Below are positions 1 to 8,115 of a stretch of 19,086 nucleotides of DNA, piece by piece. The notes under the pieces were generated by a model. It saw nothing but the letters and a program-made list of their open reading frames with translations, did no database searches and was not told the origin of the DNA. The position numbers were made by a program, and so were the translations under genes. Origin of the DNA: Roseobacter sp. Lineage in GTDB: Bacteria; Pseudomonadota; Alphaproteobacteria; Rhodobacterales; Rhodobacteraceae. The first letter of the stretch is position 1; every line of letters starts with the position of its first letter. The DNA is taken from assembly GCA_024636425.1 (NCBI GenBank), contig JAGXHB010000258.1, positions 1 through 19,086 on the forward strand, in the 5' to 3' direction.

Positions 1-142
1 ACAAAGCGAGCGCCTCTTCGCTAATCCAAACCGTCAGATCCCCTCGCCGCCGCAAGCTTTCGTTGTACTCAGCCCAATTCGTCACCCGATGCTTCTGCTT
101 GGGGATCTTGTCACGGCGATCAGCGTTGAACTTGTGCGGCAA
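1..142 (-). CDS. IS5-family transposase, N-terminal 47 codons (partial)
   Basis: The frame starts at a TTG (140-142), directly after an in-frame TAG, and stays open to the window edge. It encodes a basic N-terminus beginning MPHKFNADRRDKIPKQ and continuing with VTNWAEYNESLRRRGDLTVW. I recognise this as the conserved start of IS5-family transposases, IS903-like group (K.TNW..Y...L..RG.LT.W). The TTG start is preceded by AGGA about 8 nt upstream. The catalytic DDE residues lie beyond the window, so whether the enzyme is intact cannot be judged. The product would catalyse cut-and-paste transposition of its own element. Family assignment comes from motif recognition, not from a search. Confidence 0.75.
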   Translation of the reverse strand, partial: MPHKFNADRRDKIPKQKHRVTNWAEYNESLRRRGDLTVWISEEALAL

Positions 143-209
143 CTACAGCATCCTGAACGGAAAAGACCGCACCCGATATCACCTGAGCGGGGTGCCATGC
201 AACAAGGCC
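1..209 (-). mobile_element. IS5-family (IS903-like) insertion sequence, partial, cut by window edge
   Basis: The minus strand from about 209 downward carries a transposase N-terminus preceded by a terminus-like sequence. The putative end reads GGCCTTGTTGCATGGC on the minus strand (positions 209 to 194). From memory, this resembles the GGCTTTGTTG ends of IS903-group elements. The exact boundary could shift by a base or two because it is flanked by extra C residues. The other end, and therefore the opposite inverted repeat and the target duplication, lies outside the window. The element sits about 110 bp beyond the stop of cysG and points away from it. Confidence 0.6.
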
Positions 210-317
210 CCACCGAAGGCTTTTTCGAAGGGTAAAGGTCTGATGTGCGGGACGAAGATGACTGCAAAGCTAAAGCTTGCCGTCTCTGGTCTTTCTTCTT
301 GGTCATCAGGCCAGAGC

Positions 318-1733
318 CTACATTGAAACGAGGGAAGTTTCAGGGCACAGGCTATCTCTCACATTCACGCTTTGAACTGTATGATCCCCATGTGCAATTC
401 GAATGATGAACAGTGCATTTCCCACGATTCCGGTGCGTGAAATATCTTTCGGGAGGTCATCAATCGTCGTGGTCACAATGCGCTGATCCCGTTTGCTGAC
501 ATCGGCGGCGATTGTCATGGAGGTGTCGGCAGGAAGTCCCTTTCGCAGCAGGGATTGCCCGATCCGGCCCGCAGCTCCGACGCCCATGTAAAACACAAGC
601 GTCGTTCCCGGAAGAGCATGATCCGCCCAGTTCTCGGGGATGTCGCCGTCGCAATGCCGTCCTGTCGTCAGCACCAGCGTGTCGGTCTGGCCGCGCTCGG
701 TCAGCGACTGCCCGAGCACAGCCGCAGCAGCGCTGGCCGCAGTGACGCCGGGGACGATCTCGACCGCGACACCTGCGGCGCGGGCAGCATCAAGTTCCTC
801 GGTCGCGCGTCCGAATATACCGGGGTCTCCCGATTTCAGGCGCACGACACGACGCCCACGTGCGGCTTCGGCCACGATCAATGCGCAGATGCGATCCTGT
901 GGCCAGGCGTGCGCGCCCACGACCTTGCCGACATAGACCCGCTCGGCGTCACGGCGGGCCAGTTCAAGCACGCCGGGGTCGACGAGGCGGTCGTAGAAGA
1001 TCACGTCGGCCTCTTGCAGGCGTTGAACTGCGCGCAGGGTCAGCAGGTCGCGGGCGCCGGGACCGGCGCCAACAAGCGCGATGTGGCCTTGGGCCTTGGG
1101 CACATCGCGCGAAGTTATGGCCTGTTTCAACAGGTCTGCGGCCGCGCGCTGCTGACCGCTGCGGTGCATCTGCCAAGGCGTCTCTGCAAAGGCCCACCGC
1201 CAAAAGGCGCGACGGTCGGGCCTGGGGACGTTTGCCGCAACCGCGCCTCGCAGACGGCCCGCAAGGGCGGCAAAGGTGCCAAGCGTCGGGTCGAGCATCT
1301 GCTCGACCTGGGTCTTGATCTGGCGGGCCAGGACCGGTGCCGTGCCTTCGGTGCCAATCGCCACGACCACCGGATCGCGATCTACCACGGACGGCGTGGT
1401 CATGTCGCACAGGGCGGGCTGGTCCACGACGTTCACCTGCGCTTTGCCTACCTTGGCCAGCGCATGAAGCGCGCCGTCCAGGCCGGGGCAGCCCGTTCCA
1501 ATGAACACTAGCGCGGCGTCGCTGAAGCTGTGCGGCGTGATCGCGCCCGTGACCTGCGTCGCCCGTCCGGCAGCCACCAGATCGGCCAGTTCGACATCCA
1601 GTTCCGGGGCCAGTAGCACGAGTGTGGCATCGGTCTTCAGCATCAAGCGCGCCTTCTGGGCGGCCTGTTCGCCGCCGCCTGCGATTATGACGCGGCGACC
1701 GGTGGTGCGGATGAACATCGGAAAGCTCTGCAT
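318..1733 (-). CDS. cysG: Siroheme synthase CysG (precorrin-2 dehydrogenase/ferrochelatase + uroporphyrinogen-III methyltransferase)
   Basis: This 471-aa trifunctional enzyme converts uroporphyrinogen III to siroheme, the prosthetic group of NirB. Residues 1-150 form the NAD-binding dehydrogenase/chelatase module. It has VIIAGGGEQAAQKA near residue 15 and NVVDQPALCD with Asp104, the position of the catalytic Asp in the Salmonella enzyme. Thr128 sits where Salmonella CysG has Ser128. Residues 150-210 are the dimerisation region. Residues 216-460 are the SAM-dependent SUMT module: VGAGPGARDLLTL, Asp248, Lys270, RLKSGDPGIFGR, EIVPGVTAASAAA, and FYMG near 381. I chose ATG 1733 because AAGGAG lies 6 nt upstream; the longer frame to 1862 would run back into the preceding gene. 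It begins 10 nt after the TrpD2-like stop, whose TAA is embedded in this ribosome-binding site, so it is the last gene of the operon. Confidence 0.95.
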   Translation of the reverse strand: MQSFPMFIRTTGRRVIIAGGGEQAAQKARLMLKTDATLVLLAPELDVELADLVAAGRATQVTGAITPHSFSDAALVFIGTGCPGLDGALHALAKVGKAQVNVVDQPALCDMTTPSVVDRDPVVVAIGTEGTAPVLARQIKTQVEQMLDPTLGTFAALAGRLRGAVAANVPRPDRRAFWRWAFAETPWQMHRSGQQRAAADLLKQAITSRDVPKAQGHIALVGAGPGARDLLTLRAVQRLQEADVIFYDRLVDPGVLELARRDAERVYVGKVVGAHAWPQDRICALIVAEAARGRRVVRLKSGDPGIFGRATEELDAARAAGVAVEIVPGVTAASAAAAVLGQSLTERGQTDTLVLTTGRHCDGDIPENWADHALPGTTLVFYMGVGAAGRIGQSLLRKGLPADTSMTIAADVSKRDQRIVTTTIDDLPKDISRTGIVGNALFIIRIAHGDHTVQSVNVRDSLCPETSLVSM

Positions 1734-1743
1734 GACAAACTCC

Positions 1744-2703
1744 TTATGTGGCGCAGGCGTGGTGACGGCGCTGCCACAGATCCTGAGCGGTGCGTTCCGC
1801 ATCGGCGACACCAAGAGCAGCCAGGGCCAGAGCGGCGGTGCTGGTGATGATGGCGATGGCAAAGTCGTCTTTGACGGTCCCTTGCCACACCTCCGAAAGC
1901 GTGTTGCTGGTGCTTGAAAGACGTTTGTGGCCCGTCATCGGTGCGCCTGTCGGCCCGTCCCAGACGCGGCCGCCATTCACGCCGTGCAGGGTGATGTCCT
2001 TGGTCGGGTGATGTTCGAACTCGCCGCCGCCCCCCTTGAGGACACGCAAGGTGGGCTGGTTCAGCAACATTGCCGCGTCCCGTTGCAATTCGCGGTAGGA
2101 GGGGTGGAACACGCCCTGCAAGGTCACCGGAGCCATCGCGGGGTTCAACATCCGCAGGACCGTGTTGACACAGGACCGCAGGCCAAAGATGTCGCGCAGG
2201 CGCAGCAGCTGCATCAAGCGCGGTTGCAGGTCTTCCAGTGGGACATAGGCGATGCCTGACCGTGCAAGCTCTGCCGGTGCTGTGCCCCGGTTCACCGGCG
2301 CGATGCCGACGTCACCCAGTGCCGCGCGGACCGAGGCGCCGGTGGCCTGATGCGCGTTCCAGCCGTGCAGCAAGACGGGATGCCCGGCCTGTGCCACGAG
2401 CCTGGCCGCCGCCAGGAACCACGGCTGGCCGCGCGTGCGACCTGCCGCGTAGGACGGCCAGTCGACGGCGGGACGCGCGCGCGGCCACGCGGGCAACGAG
2501 GCGCGGGCAGCTGCGGTAAAACCAGCGATTTCCTCTGCCACCTCGCCCTTCATCCGCAACAGCATCAGGATCGCGCCGACAGCTTCGGGTGCGGCTTCGC
2601 CGGACAGGATGATCTCCATCGCCGCGCGCGCCTCGTTCATTGTCAGGGACCGCGCGCGGCCTTGCCCGCGCCCGAGGATTGCGACGTAGGGTGCAAGGGT
2701 CAT
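1744..2703 (-). CDS. TrpD2/YbiB-like glycosyltransferase-fold protein of the nitrate operon, function unknown
   Basis: This 319-aa protein is related to anthranilate phosphoribosyltransferase. Residues 20-70 (MNEARAAMEIILSGEA.., then ILMLLRMKGEVAEEIAGF) match the helical Glycos_trans_3N domain. The rest fits the catalytic fold (VLLHGWN.. near 112, LNPAMAPVTLQGVFHPSY near 205, LRVLKGGGGEFEHHP near 242). The glycine-rich GTGGD phosphate-binding loop of true TrpD enzymes is not visible, so tryptophan synthesis is unlikely. The E. coli relative YbiB is described as a nucleic-acid-binding TrpD2 protein. Its start overlaps the nasA stop by 4 nt (ATGA), and cysG follows after 10 nt, so it is made with the nitrate enzymes. 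A role in nitrate assimilation is inferred from position only; the specific function is unknown. Confidence 0.85.
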   Translation of the reverse strand: MTLAPYVAILGRGQGRARSLTMNEARAAMEIILSGEAAPEAVGAILMLLRMKGEVAEEIAGFTAAARASLPAWPRARPAVDWPSYAAGRTRGQPWFLAAARLVAQAGHPVLLHGWNAHQATGASVRAALGDVGIAPVNRGTAPAELARSGIAYVPLEDLQPRLMQLLRLRDIFGLRSCVNTVLRMLNPAMAPVTLQGVFHPSYRELQRDAAMLLNQPTLRVLKGGGGEFEHHPTKDITLHGVNGGRVWDGPTGAPMTGHKRLSSTSNTLSEVWQGTVKDDFAIAIITSTAALALAALGVADAERTAQDLWQRRHHACAT

Positions 2704-5336
2704 TCAGCGGCCTCCAGCCTTTGAGCCTTGGCCAGCAACACGGCAATCTCGGGCCGACACGATCCACAGTTGGTGCCCGCGCCGGTGCAGTCGCCAACCT
2801 GTGCCACGGTAACTGCCTGGCCGCTTGCGATGGCGGCACCTATGGTGTTCACGCCGACGTTCAGACAGGCGCAGACAACCGCGCCGGGGTCGCGCATATC
2901 GGCGCTTGGCCGCCCCGACAGAGGGGCCGAGGCAATCTGCCCCAGTTGCGAAACCATGTGATCCCGAGACAGGGCGACAGGTGCGCGCCCAACGAAAAGG
3001 GCTGCCAGCAGACGATCACCGTCCATGAAGGCGATGCGGGCCGTGCCACTGGCGGGATCGCTGATGCTTTGGCAGTGGGCGTGCGACATGGCGAACAGGC
3101 GGCGCGCCTCGGCCTCCCAGTCCTGCAGCATTTCATGCCCTGCCAATTCTGCACGCCAGCCCGCATCGACCCTGCTGCGCGCCCAGTAGGCACAATCGGG
3201 CGCCATCGCAGCGGTGCTGACCGCGAACCCGTACCAGCCCGCATTGTAGGAGGCCACGGCCACGACGGCGGCCTTGCTTTCGGGCTGGCCCGATACCGGG
3301 TCAACGATCCCCGGCACCAGCGCGTCGATGCGGCCAGATGGAGCGGTCTCGGCGGTCCAGTGCATCGGGGCAAAGACCTGGCCCGGCTGCACACGGTCGG
3401 TGACAAGCGCCCGCAGGATGCAGGTGCCCGTGGGGCTGGTCACACGCACCAGAATGGCGGGGGTGACGCCCAAAGCAACGGCATCGTCGGGGTGGATCTC
3501 GAGAAACGGCTCTCCCAGATGCTGGTTCAGGCGGGGGGCCTTGGCGGTGCGCGTCATCGTGTGCCACTGGTCGCGGATGCGTCCGGTGTTCAGACGGAAG
3601 GGATAGCGCGGGCCGGTTCGGGCGGCAGGCGGGCGCGCCGTGACCGGCACCATGCGGGCATGGGCGTCAGGGGTGAAGAACTGTCCATTGGCGAAGAAGC
3701 GCTCAGTCTGGCCTTGCGCGGTGACGGGCCAGCGGGTGGGCGGCAGGGCATCGTAGCCCGGCTGCCCCAATCCGGTCAGCCCGGAGATGTCAAAGTCTCG
3801 TCCCCGCGCTGCCGCCAATCCCGAGAGCGCCGCGTATTCTTCGAAAATCCCGGCGGGAGACGTGTAATCGAATGCTGCCGAAAACCCCATCCGTCGCGCC
3901 ACGTCGCACAGGATCGCCCAGTCCGGGCGTGCTGATCCCGGTGCGGGCAACACGGCGCGCTGGCGGCTGATCGTCCGATCGGAATTGGTGACCGTGCCGT
4001 CCTTTTCGCCCCAACCGGTTGCAGGCAGCAGAACATGTGCCAGACGCGCGGTATCCGTGTTGGCGGTCACGTCGCTGACCACGACAAAATCGCAGGCGGC
4101 AATCGCGTCGCGCACGACATCTGCGTCGGGCATCGACACGGCGGGGTTGGTGCAGATGATCCAAAGCGCCTTGATCTGCCCGGTGCGGACCCGATCAAAC
4201 AGATCCACCGCCTTCAGTCCTGCACGCTGGGGCATCGCGGGGGCCTGCCAGAAGCTGCGCAGCAGATCGCGATGACCGCCATCCTCAATGTCCAGATGGC
4301 AGGCAAGCGCATTGGACAGACCACCGACTTCGCGGCCGCCCATGGCATTGGGTTGACCCGTGACCGAGAACGGTCCCATGCCGGGCCTGCCGATACGGCC
4401 CGTGGCAAGATGGCAGTTGATGATCGCATTGACCTTGTCGGTGCCGGAGGACGACTGGTTTACGCCCTGGCTGAAGACGGTCACAACTTTTTCAGTGCGT
4501 ACCCAAAGCGCGCAAAAGGCCGTCACTTGCGCCGGATCGAGGCCGGTGACTCTCGTGTCCTGTGCCATCGCCGCCCGCAACGTTTCGTCAAACCCGTTGA
4601 CATGGCACATGTAGTCAGCGTCAACCGCCCCGCTGTCGTGGAGTGCCACCAGCAACCTGTTGAACAGGGCAACGTCGCTGCCGGGCTCGAGCGCCAGATG
4701 CATATCGGCCAGATCGCAGGTGGCCGTGCGGCGCGGGTCGATCACCACGACTTTCATGTCGGGCCGCGCAGCCTTGGCTGCGGCCAGACGCTGGTAGAGC
4801 ACCGGATGGCACCACGCAAGATTGCTGCCCACCAGCACCACGAGGTCGGCAAGCTCCAGATCTTCGTAGGTGCCGGGCACGGTATCGGTGCCGAACGCCC
4901 GTTTCTGCCCCGCGACGGTCGAGGCCATACATAGACGCGAATTCGTGTCGATGTTCGCCGAGCCAAAAAAGCCCTTCATCAGCTTGTTCGCGACGTAGTA
5001 ATCCTCGGTCAGCAATTGGCCAGAGACGTAGAAGGCCACGGAGTCCGGTCCGTGCCGCGCGATGGTCTGGCTGAAGCGGTCCGCGACCAGCCCCAGTGCT
5101 GCACCCCAGTCGGTGTCTACCCCGTTCACGCGGGGGGCAAGCAGCCGGTCGTCCAGCGACAGCGTCTCGCCCAGTGCAAAGCCCTTGGAGCACAACCGTC
5201 CGTAGTTCGCGGGATGATCCGGGTCGCCGCGCACCGTGACGCCGCCTGCGCCATCAGGCCGCGCCAGCACCCCGCAACCCACCCCGCAATAGGCACAGGT
5301 GGTGCGGATTTCCGGCGCCTGTGGTGCTGCGTCCAT
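2700..5336 (-). CDS. nasA: Assimilatory nitrate reductase catalytic subunit NasA
   Basis: This 878-aa cytoplasmic molybdoenzyme reduces nitrate to nitrite. The N-terminal [4Fe-4S] motif has Cys14, Cys17, Cys21 and Cys49 (TTCAYCGVGCGV ... GRLCSKG). NIDTNSRLCMAST (about 128-140) contains Cys136, the expected Mo ligand. The middle is the molybdopterin oxidoreductase domain, followed by a C-terminal dinucleotide-binding domain (RLNTGRIRDQWHTMTRT..). Residues 819-878 are a BFD-like [2Fe-2S] domain with Cys822, Cys824, Cys857 and Cys860. This C-terminal cluster domain is typical of NADH-linked NasA/NasC and absent from ferredoxin-type NarB. No Tat signal is present. I chose ATG 5336 because it overlaps the nirD stop by one base (TGATG) and the Fe-S motif follows at the usual distance; the extension to 5483 is nirD read in another frame. 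Expression is coupled to nirD upstream and overlaps the next gene by 4 nt. Confidence 0.96.
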   Translation of the reverse strand: MDAAPQAPEIRTTCAYCGVGCGVLARPDGAGGVTVRGDPDHPANYGRLCSKGFALGETLSLDDRLLAPRVNGVDTDWGAALGLVADRFSQTIARHGPDSVAFYVSGQLLTEDYYVANKLMKGFFGSANIDTNSRLCMASTVAGQKRAFGTDTVPGTYEDLELADLVVLVGSNLAWCHPVLYQRLAAAKAARPDMKVVVIDPRRTATCDLADMHLALEPGSDVALFNRLLVALHDSGAVDADYMCHVNGFDETLRAAMAQDTRVTGLDPAQVTAFCALWVRTEKVVTVFSQGVNQSSSGTDKVNAIINCHLATGRIGRPGMGPFSVTGQPNAMGGREVGGLSNALACHLDIEDGGHRDLLRSFWQAPAMPQRAGLKAVDLFDRVRTGQIKALWIICTNPAVSMPDADVVRDAIAACDFVVVSDVTANTDTARLAHVLLPATGWGEKDGTVTNSDRTISRQRAVLPAPGSARPDWAILCDVARRMGFSAAFDYTSPAGIFEEYAALSGLAAARGRDFDISGLTGLGQPGYDALPPTRWPVTAQGQTERFFANGQFFTPDAHARMVPVTARPPAARTGPRYPFRLNTGRIRDQWHTMTRTAKAPRLNQHLGEPFLEIHPDDAVALGVTPAILVRVTSPTGTCILRALVTDRVQPGQVFAPMHWTAETAPSGRIDALVPGIVDPVSGQPESKAAVVAVASYNAGWYGFAVSTAAMAPDCAYWARSRVDAGWRAELAGHEMLQDWEAEARRLFAMSHAHCQSISDPASGTARIAFMDGDRLLAALFVGRAPVALSRDHMVSQLGQIASAPLSGRPSADMRDPGAVVCACLNVGVNTIGAAIASGQAVTVAQVGDCTGAGTNCGSCRPEIAVLLAKAQRLEAAE

Positions 5337-5671
5337 CACGCCACCTGCCCGCGACGCAGGCGCGCGGTGTCCAGCATGATCCGGCCACCTTCCACGCGGA
5401 CGGGATAGGTGTTCACCGCCCCCTCGTCGGCGCCCTGCGCCACCCCCGAGTCCAGCCGCAGCACCATGTTGTGCAACGGGCACGTGACGGAGCGTCCGTG
5501 AACGATCCCCTCGCTCAACGGGCCGCCCTTGTGCGGACAGGCATCGTCGATGGCAAAAACCTCGTCGTCTGCGGTGCGGAACACCGCGACGCAGCCCAAG
5601 TGCGTTTTCACCACGCGGGCACCGCGTTCGGGAATGTCGGTCAGTGCGCCAATGTCGGTCCAGTCGGTCAT
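5336..5671 (-). CDS. nirD: Nitrite reductase small subunit NirD, Rieske-type
   Basis: This 111-aa Rieske [2Fe-2S] protein is the small subunit of NADH-nitrite reductase (NasG in Paracoccus nomenclature). Both ligand boxes are intact: DACPHKGG with Cys45 and His47, and TCPLHN with Cys64 and His67. E. coli NirD has lost these ligands, so this copy should carry a cluster and transfer electrons. The length fits the family. The start ATG 5671 overlaps the nirB stop (ATGA, 4 nt), and its own TGA shares one base with the nasA ATG. This position between NirB and NasA suits a protein passing electrons from the NADH-oxidising NirB to the nitrate reductase; that role is inferred from the Paracoccus system. 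Confidence 0.95.
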   Translation of the reverse strand: MTDWTDIGALTDIPERGARVVKTHLGCVAVFRTADDEVFAIDDACPHKGGPLSEGIVHGRSVTCPLHNMVLRLDSGVAQGADEGAVNTYPVRVEGGRIMLDTARLRRGQVA

Positions 5672-8112
5672 TCTGCGGCCTCCAGTGTCAGATCGGCAAG
5701 CGGGGCATAGAGTGCGCGGTAGCTGGCCTTGGTCCGCTCGGCCCACGGGTCTTGCTGCATGAACGTCTGTGCATGATGGAACCGGTCGGCCAGCGCGCGG
5801 CGGCTGTCGGCATCGGTCACGACCCGCTCGACGATGTGGTCAAGGCCGACGTTGTCCATCCACTTGTACATCCGCTCGAGATAGGCGGCCTCTTCACGGT
5901 AGAGCTGCACAACGGCGGCGGTGTATTCCAGAACTTCGTCTTCGGTCTTGACGGTACACATCACTTCGGTGCCCTGAATGTGCAGCCCCGCAGCTCCGCC
6001 GATGTGCAGCACGTAGCCGCTGTCGACACAGATCACGCCCACGTCCTTGCAGGTGCTTTCGGCGCAGTTGCGCGGACACCCTGACACCGCCATCTTGACC
6101 TTGGCGGGTGTCCAGGAGCCCCACAGTGCCTTTTCCATGCGGATGCCCAGACCAGTGCTGTCTTGGGTGCCAAAGCGGCAATGGTCCGTGCCGACGCAGG
6201 TTTTCACCGTGCGCAGCCCTTTGGCATAGGCCTGACCGCTGACCATTCCGGCGGCGTTCAGATCGGCCCAGATGTCGGGCAGGTCCTGCTTCTTGACCCC
6301 AAGCAGGTCGATGCGCTGGCCACCTGTCACCTTGACCGTCTGCACCGCATACTTGTCCGCCGCATCCGCGATCGCGCGCAATTCGTCCGGGGTGGTGATC
6401 CCGCCCCACATGCGCGGCACGACGGAATAGGTGCCGTCCTTTTGAATGTTGGAGTGCATCCGCTCGTTCACGAAACGGCTTTGATCGTCGTCCTGATACT
6501 CTCCGGGCCAGTCGCACAACAGGTAATAGTTCAGCGCCGGACGGCAGGACGCGCAGCCGCAGGACGTGGTCCAGCCGCACTCCTGCATCACCGCGGCCAT
6601 GGATTTCAGCGCGCGGCTCTTGATCAGACGACGCACGTCCATGTGGGTCAGCGGCGTGCAGGGGCACATCGGCTTGACGGTCTGGACCTCGAACCCGTCA
6701 CCGAGGGTCAGCGCCATGACCTGTTCGACCAGCCCCGTGCACGTCCCGCACGAGGCGCTGGCCTTGGTTTGCGCGCGCACATCGGACAACGTGGTGGCCC
6801 CGCCGTTGATCGCGTCGACGATGGTGGATTTGCAAATGCCGTTGCAGCCGCAGATTTCCGCGTCACCCGGTAAGGCTGCAACGGCTGCCAACGGGTCCGA
6901 GGGGGCACCCCCCTGGAACGTCGGGCCAAAGATCAACGTGTCGCGCATGTCGGACACGTCACTGTGGTCCTTGATCAGCCCGTGAAACCACGCCCCGTCT
7001 GCGGTGTCGCCGTACATCACCGCACCGATCAGTCGGGGACCTTCCAGCACCAGCCGCTTGTAGACCCCGCGTGCGGGGTCGCGGAACACGATGTCTTCGC
7101 GTCCGTCACCTTCGGCAAAATCGCCCGCACTGAACAAGTTGCACCCGGTCACCTTAAGCTTGGTGGCGACCTCCTTGGGGGCAAAGGTCGCAGGCTTTCC
7201 GGCCAGCGTGTCCGCGGCCACCTTGGCCTGGTCGTACAGGGGGGCGACAAGACCAAATACCGCGCCCTGATGTTCGACACATTCGCCAAGGGCAAGAACA
7301 TGCGCGTCGGAGGTGACCATCGCATTGTCCACGTGAATGCCGCGCCCGACCGCGAGGCCGGATGCCTTGGCCAGGGTCACGTTGGGCCGGATGCCCACTG
7401 CCATGACCAGAAGATCACAGGCAATTTCGCTGCCGTCATCCAGCAAGAGCCCACAGACGCGCCCGTCGCGGCCGAGGATCTCCGTGGAATTGGCCCCGGT
7501 CAGAACCGTGATCCCCTTTGCCTCGAGCGCGTTTTTCAGCAGGTAGCCCGCCGCTTCGTCCAGCTGGCGTTCCATCAGGTGGCCCATGACGTGAATGACC
7601 GTTACATCGACACCCTGCGCCTTCATGCCGGCCGCCGCCTCCAGCCCCAGCAGACCACCACCAATGACGATGGCGCGCGCACCGGGCCTGACGCCAAGGG
7701 CCATCATCGTCTGGGTGTCATCCAGATCACGGTAGGGAATGACACCGTCGAGATCGTGACCGGGCAGCGGGATCATGAAAGGGTTCGATCCGGTGGCGAT
7801 AACCAGACGGTCGTAAGGCACCACGCCGTTTTCACCGACGACGACCTGTGCGTCGCGGTCGATCCGCAGCACCTTTTCACCGAACCGGCAGGTCACGTCA
7901 TGCGCCTTGTACCAGTCCGCATCGTGGGTGACGATCTCGGCGTAGGTCTTGTCGCCGGACAGCACGGGCGACAGCATCAGCCGGTTGTAATTGCCGCGCG
8001 GCTCTGCGTTGAACAGCGTGACGTTCCACGCGCCGGGTTGGGTTTCGAACAGATGCTCCAGCATCCGGCCCGAGGCCATACCGGCCCCGATGACGATCAG
8101 GTTTCTGGTCAT
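5668..8112 (-). CDS. nirB: NADH-dependent assimilatory nitrite reductase large subunit NirB
   Basis: This 814-aa cytoplasmic enzyme reduces nitrite to ammonium with six electrons from NADH. The domains in order are: FAD-binding Rossmann motif VIGAGMASG (7-15); NAD-binding motif VIGGGLLGLEAA (149-160); BFD-like [2Fe-2S] motif with Cys421, Cys423, Cys455 and Cys458; a second cysteine-rich segment (MCPCTPL near 482, SCGCASCRPALNYY near 517-530); and the siroheme/[4Fe-4S] module with Cys639-x5-Cys645 and Cys679-x3-Cys683 (SGCPRNCAES). The length is normal for the family. The start ATG 8112 lies 3 nt after the nrtCD stop (TAAGCCATG), and the stop overlaps nirD by 4 nt, so translation is probably coupled on both sides. 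The siroheme would come from CysG at the operon end. Confidence 0.96.
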   Translation of the reverse strand: MTRNLIVIGAGMASGRMLEHLFETQPGAWNVTLFNAEPRGNYNRLMLSPVLSGDKTYAEIVTHDADWYKAHDVTCRFGEKVLRIDRDAQVVVGENGVVPYDRLVIATGSNPFMIPLPGHDLDGVIPYRDLDDTQTMMALGVRPGARAIVIGGGLLGLEAAAGMKAQGVDVTVIHVMGHLMERQLDEAAGYLLKNALEAKGITVLTGANSTEILGRDGRVCGLLLDDGSEIACDLLVMAVGIRPNVTLAKASGLAVGRGIHVDNAMVTSDAHVLALGECVEHQGAVFGLVAPLYDQAKVAADTLAGKPATFAPKEVATKLKVTGCNLFSAGDFAEGDGREDIVFRDPARGVYKRLVLEGPRLIGAVMYGDTADGAWFHGLIKDHSDVSDMRDTLIFGPTFQGGAPSDPLAAVAALPGDAEICGCNGICKSTIVDAINGGATTLSDVRAQTKASASCGTCTGLVEQVMALTLGDGFEVQTVKPMCPCTPLTHMDVRRLIKSRALKSMAAVMQECGWTTSCGCASCRPALNYYLLCDWPGEYQDDDQSRFVNERMHSNIQKDGTYSVVPRMWGGITTPDELRAIADAADKYAVQTVKVTGGQRIDLLGVKKQDLPDIWADLNAAGMVSGQAYAKGLRTVKTCVGTDHCRFGTQDSTGLGIRMEKALWGSWTPAKVKMAVSGCPRNCAESTCKDVGVICVDSGYVLHIGGAAGLHIQGTEVMCTVKTEDEVLEYTAAVVQLYREEAAYLERMYKWMDNVGLDHIVERVVTDADSRRALADRFHHAQTFMQQDPWAERTKASYRALYAPLADLTLEAAE

Positions 8113-8115
8113 GGC

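Noticed and set aside
63..326. 87-codon plus-strand frame at the left edge
   Set aside because: It is antisense to the transposase N-terminus and the IS end, with no family features.
1734..1862. N-terminal extension of cysG to 1862
   Set aside because: It would overlap the TrpD2-like coding sequence in another frame. The ATG at 1733 has a strong AAGGAG and gives the normal CysG N-terminus.
5337..5483. N-terminal extension of nasA to 5483
   Set aside because: The extra residues are nirD read in another frame, and the [4Fe-4S] motif sits at the usual distance from ATG 5336.
5672..5746. N-terminal extension of nirD to 5746
   Set aside because: It overlaps nirB out of frame. ATG 5671 forms the ATGA overlap seen at other junctions and gives the normal NirD length.
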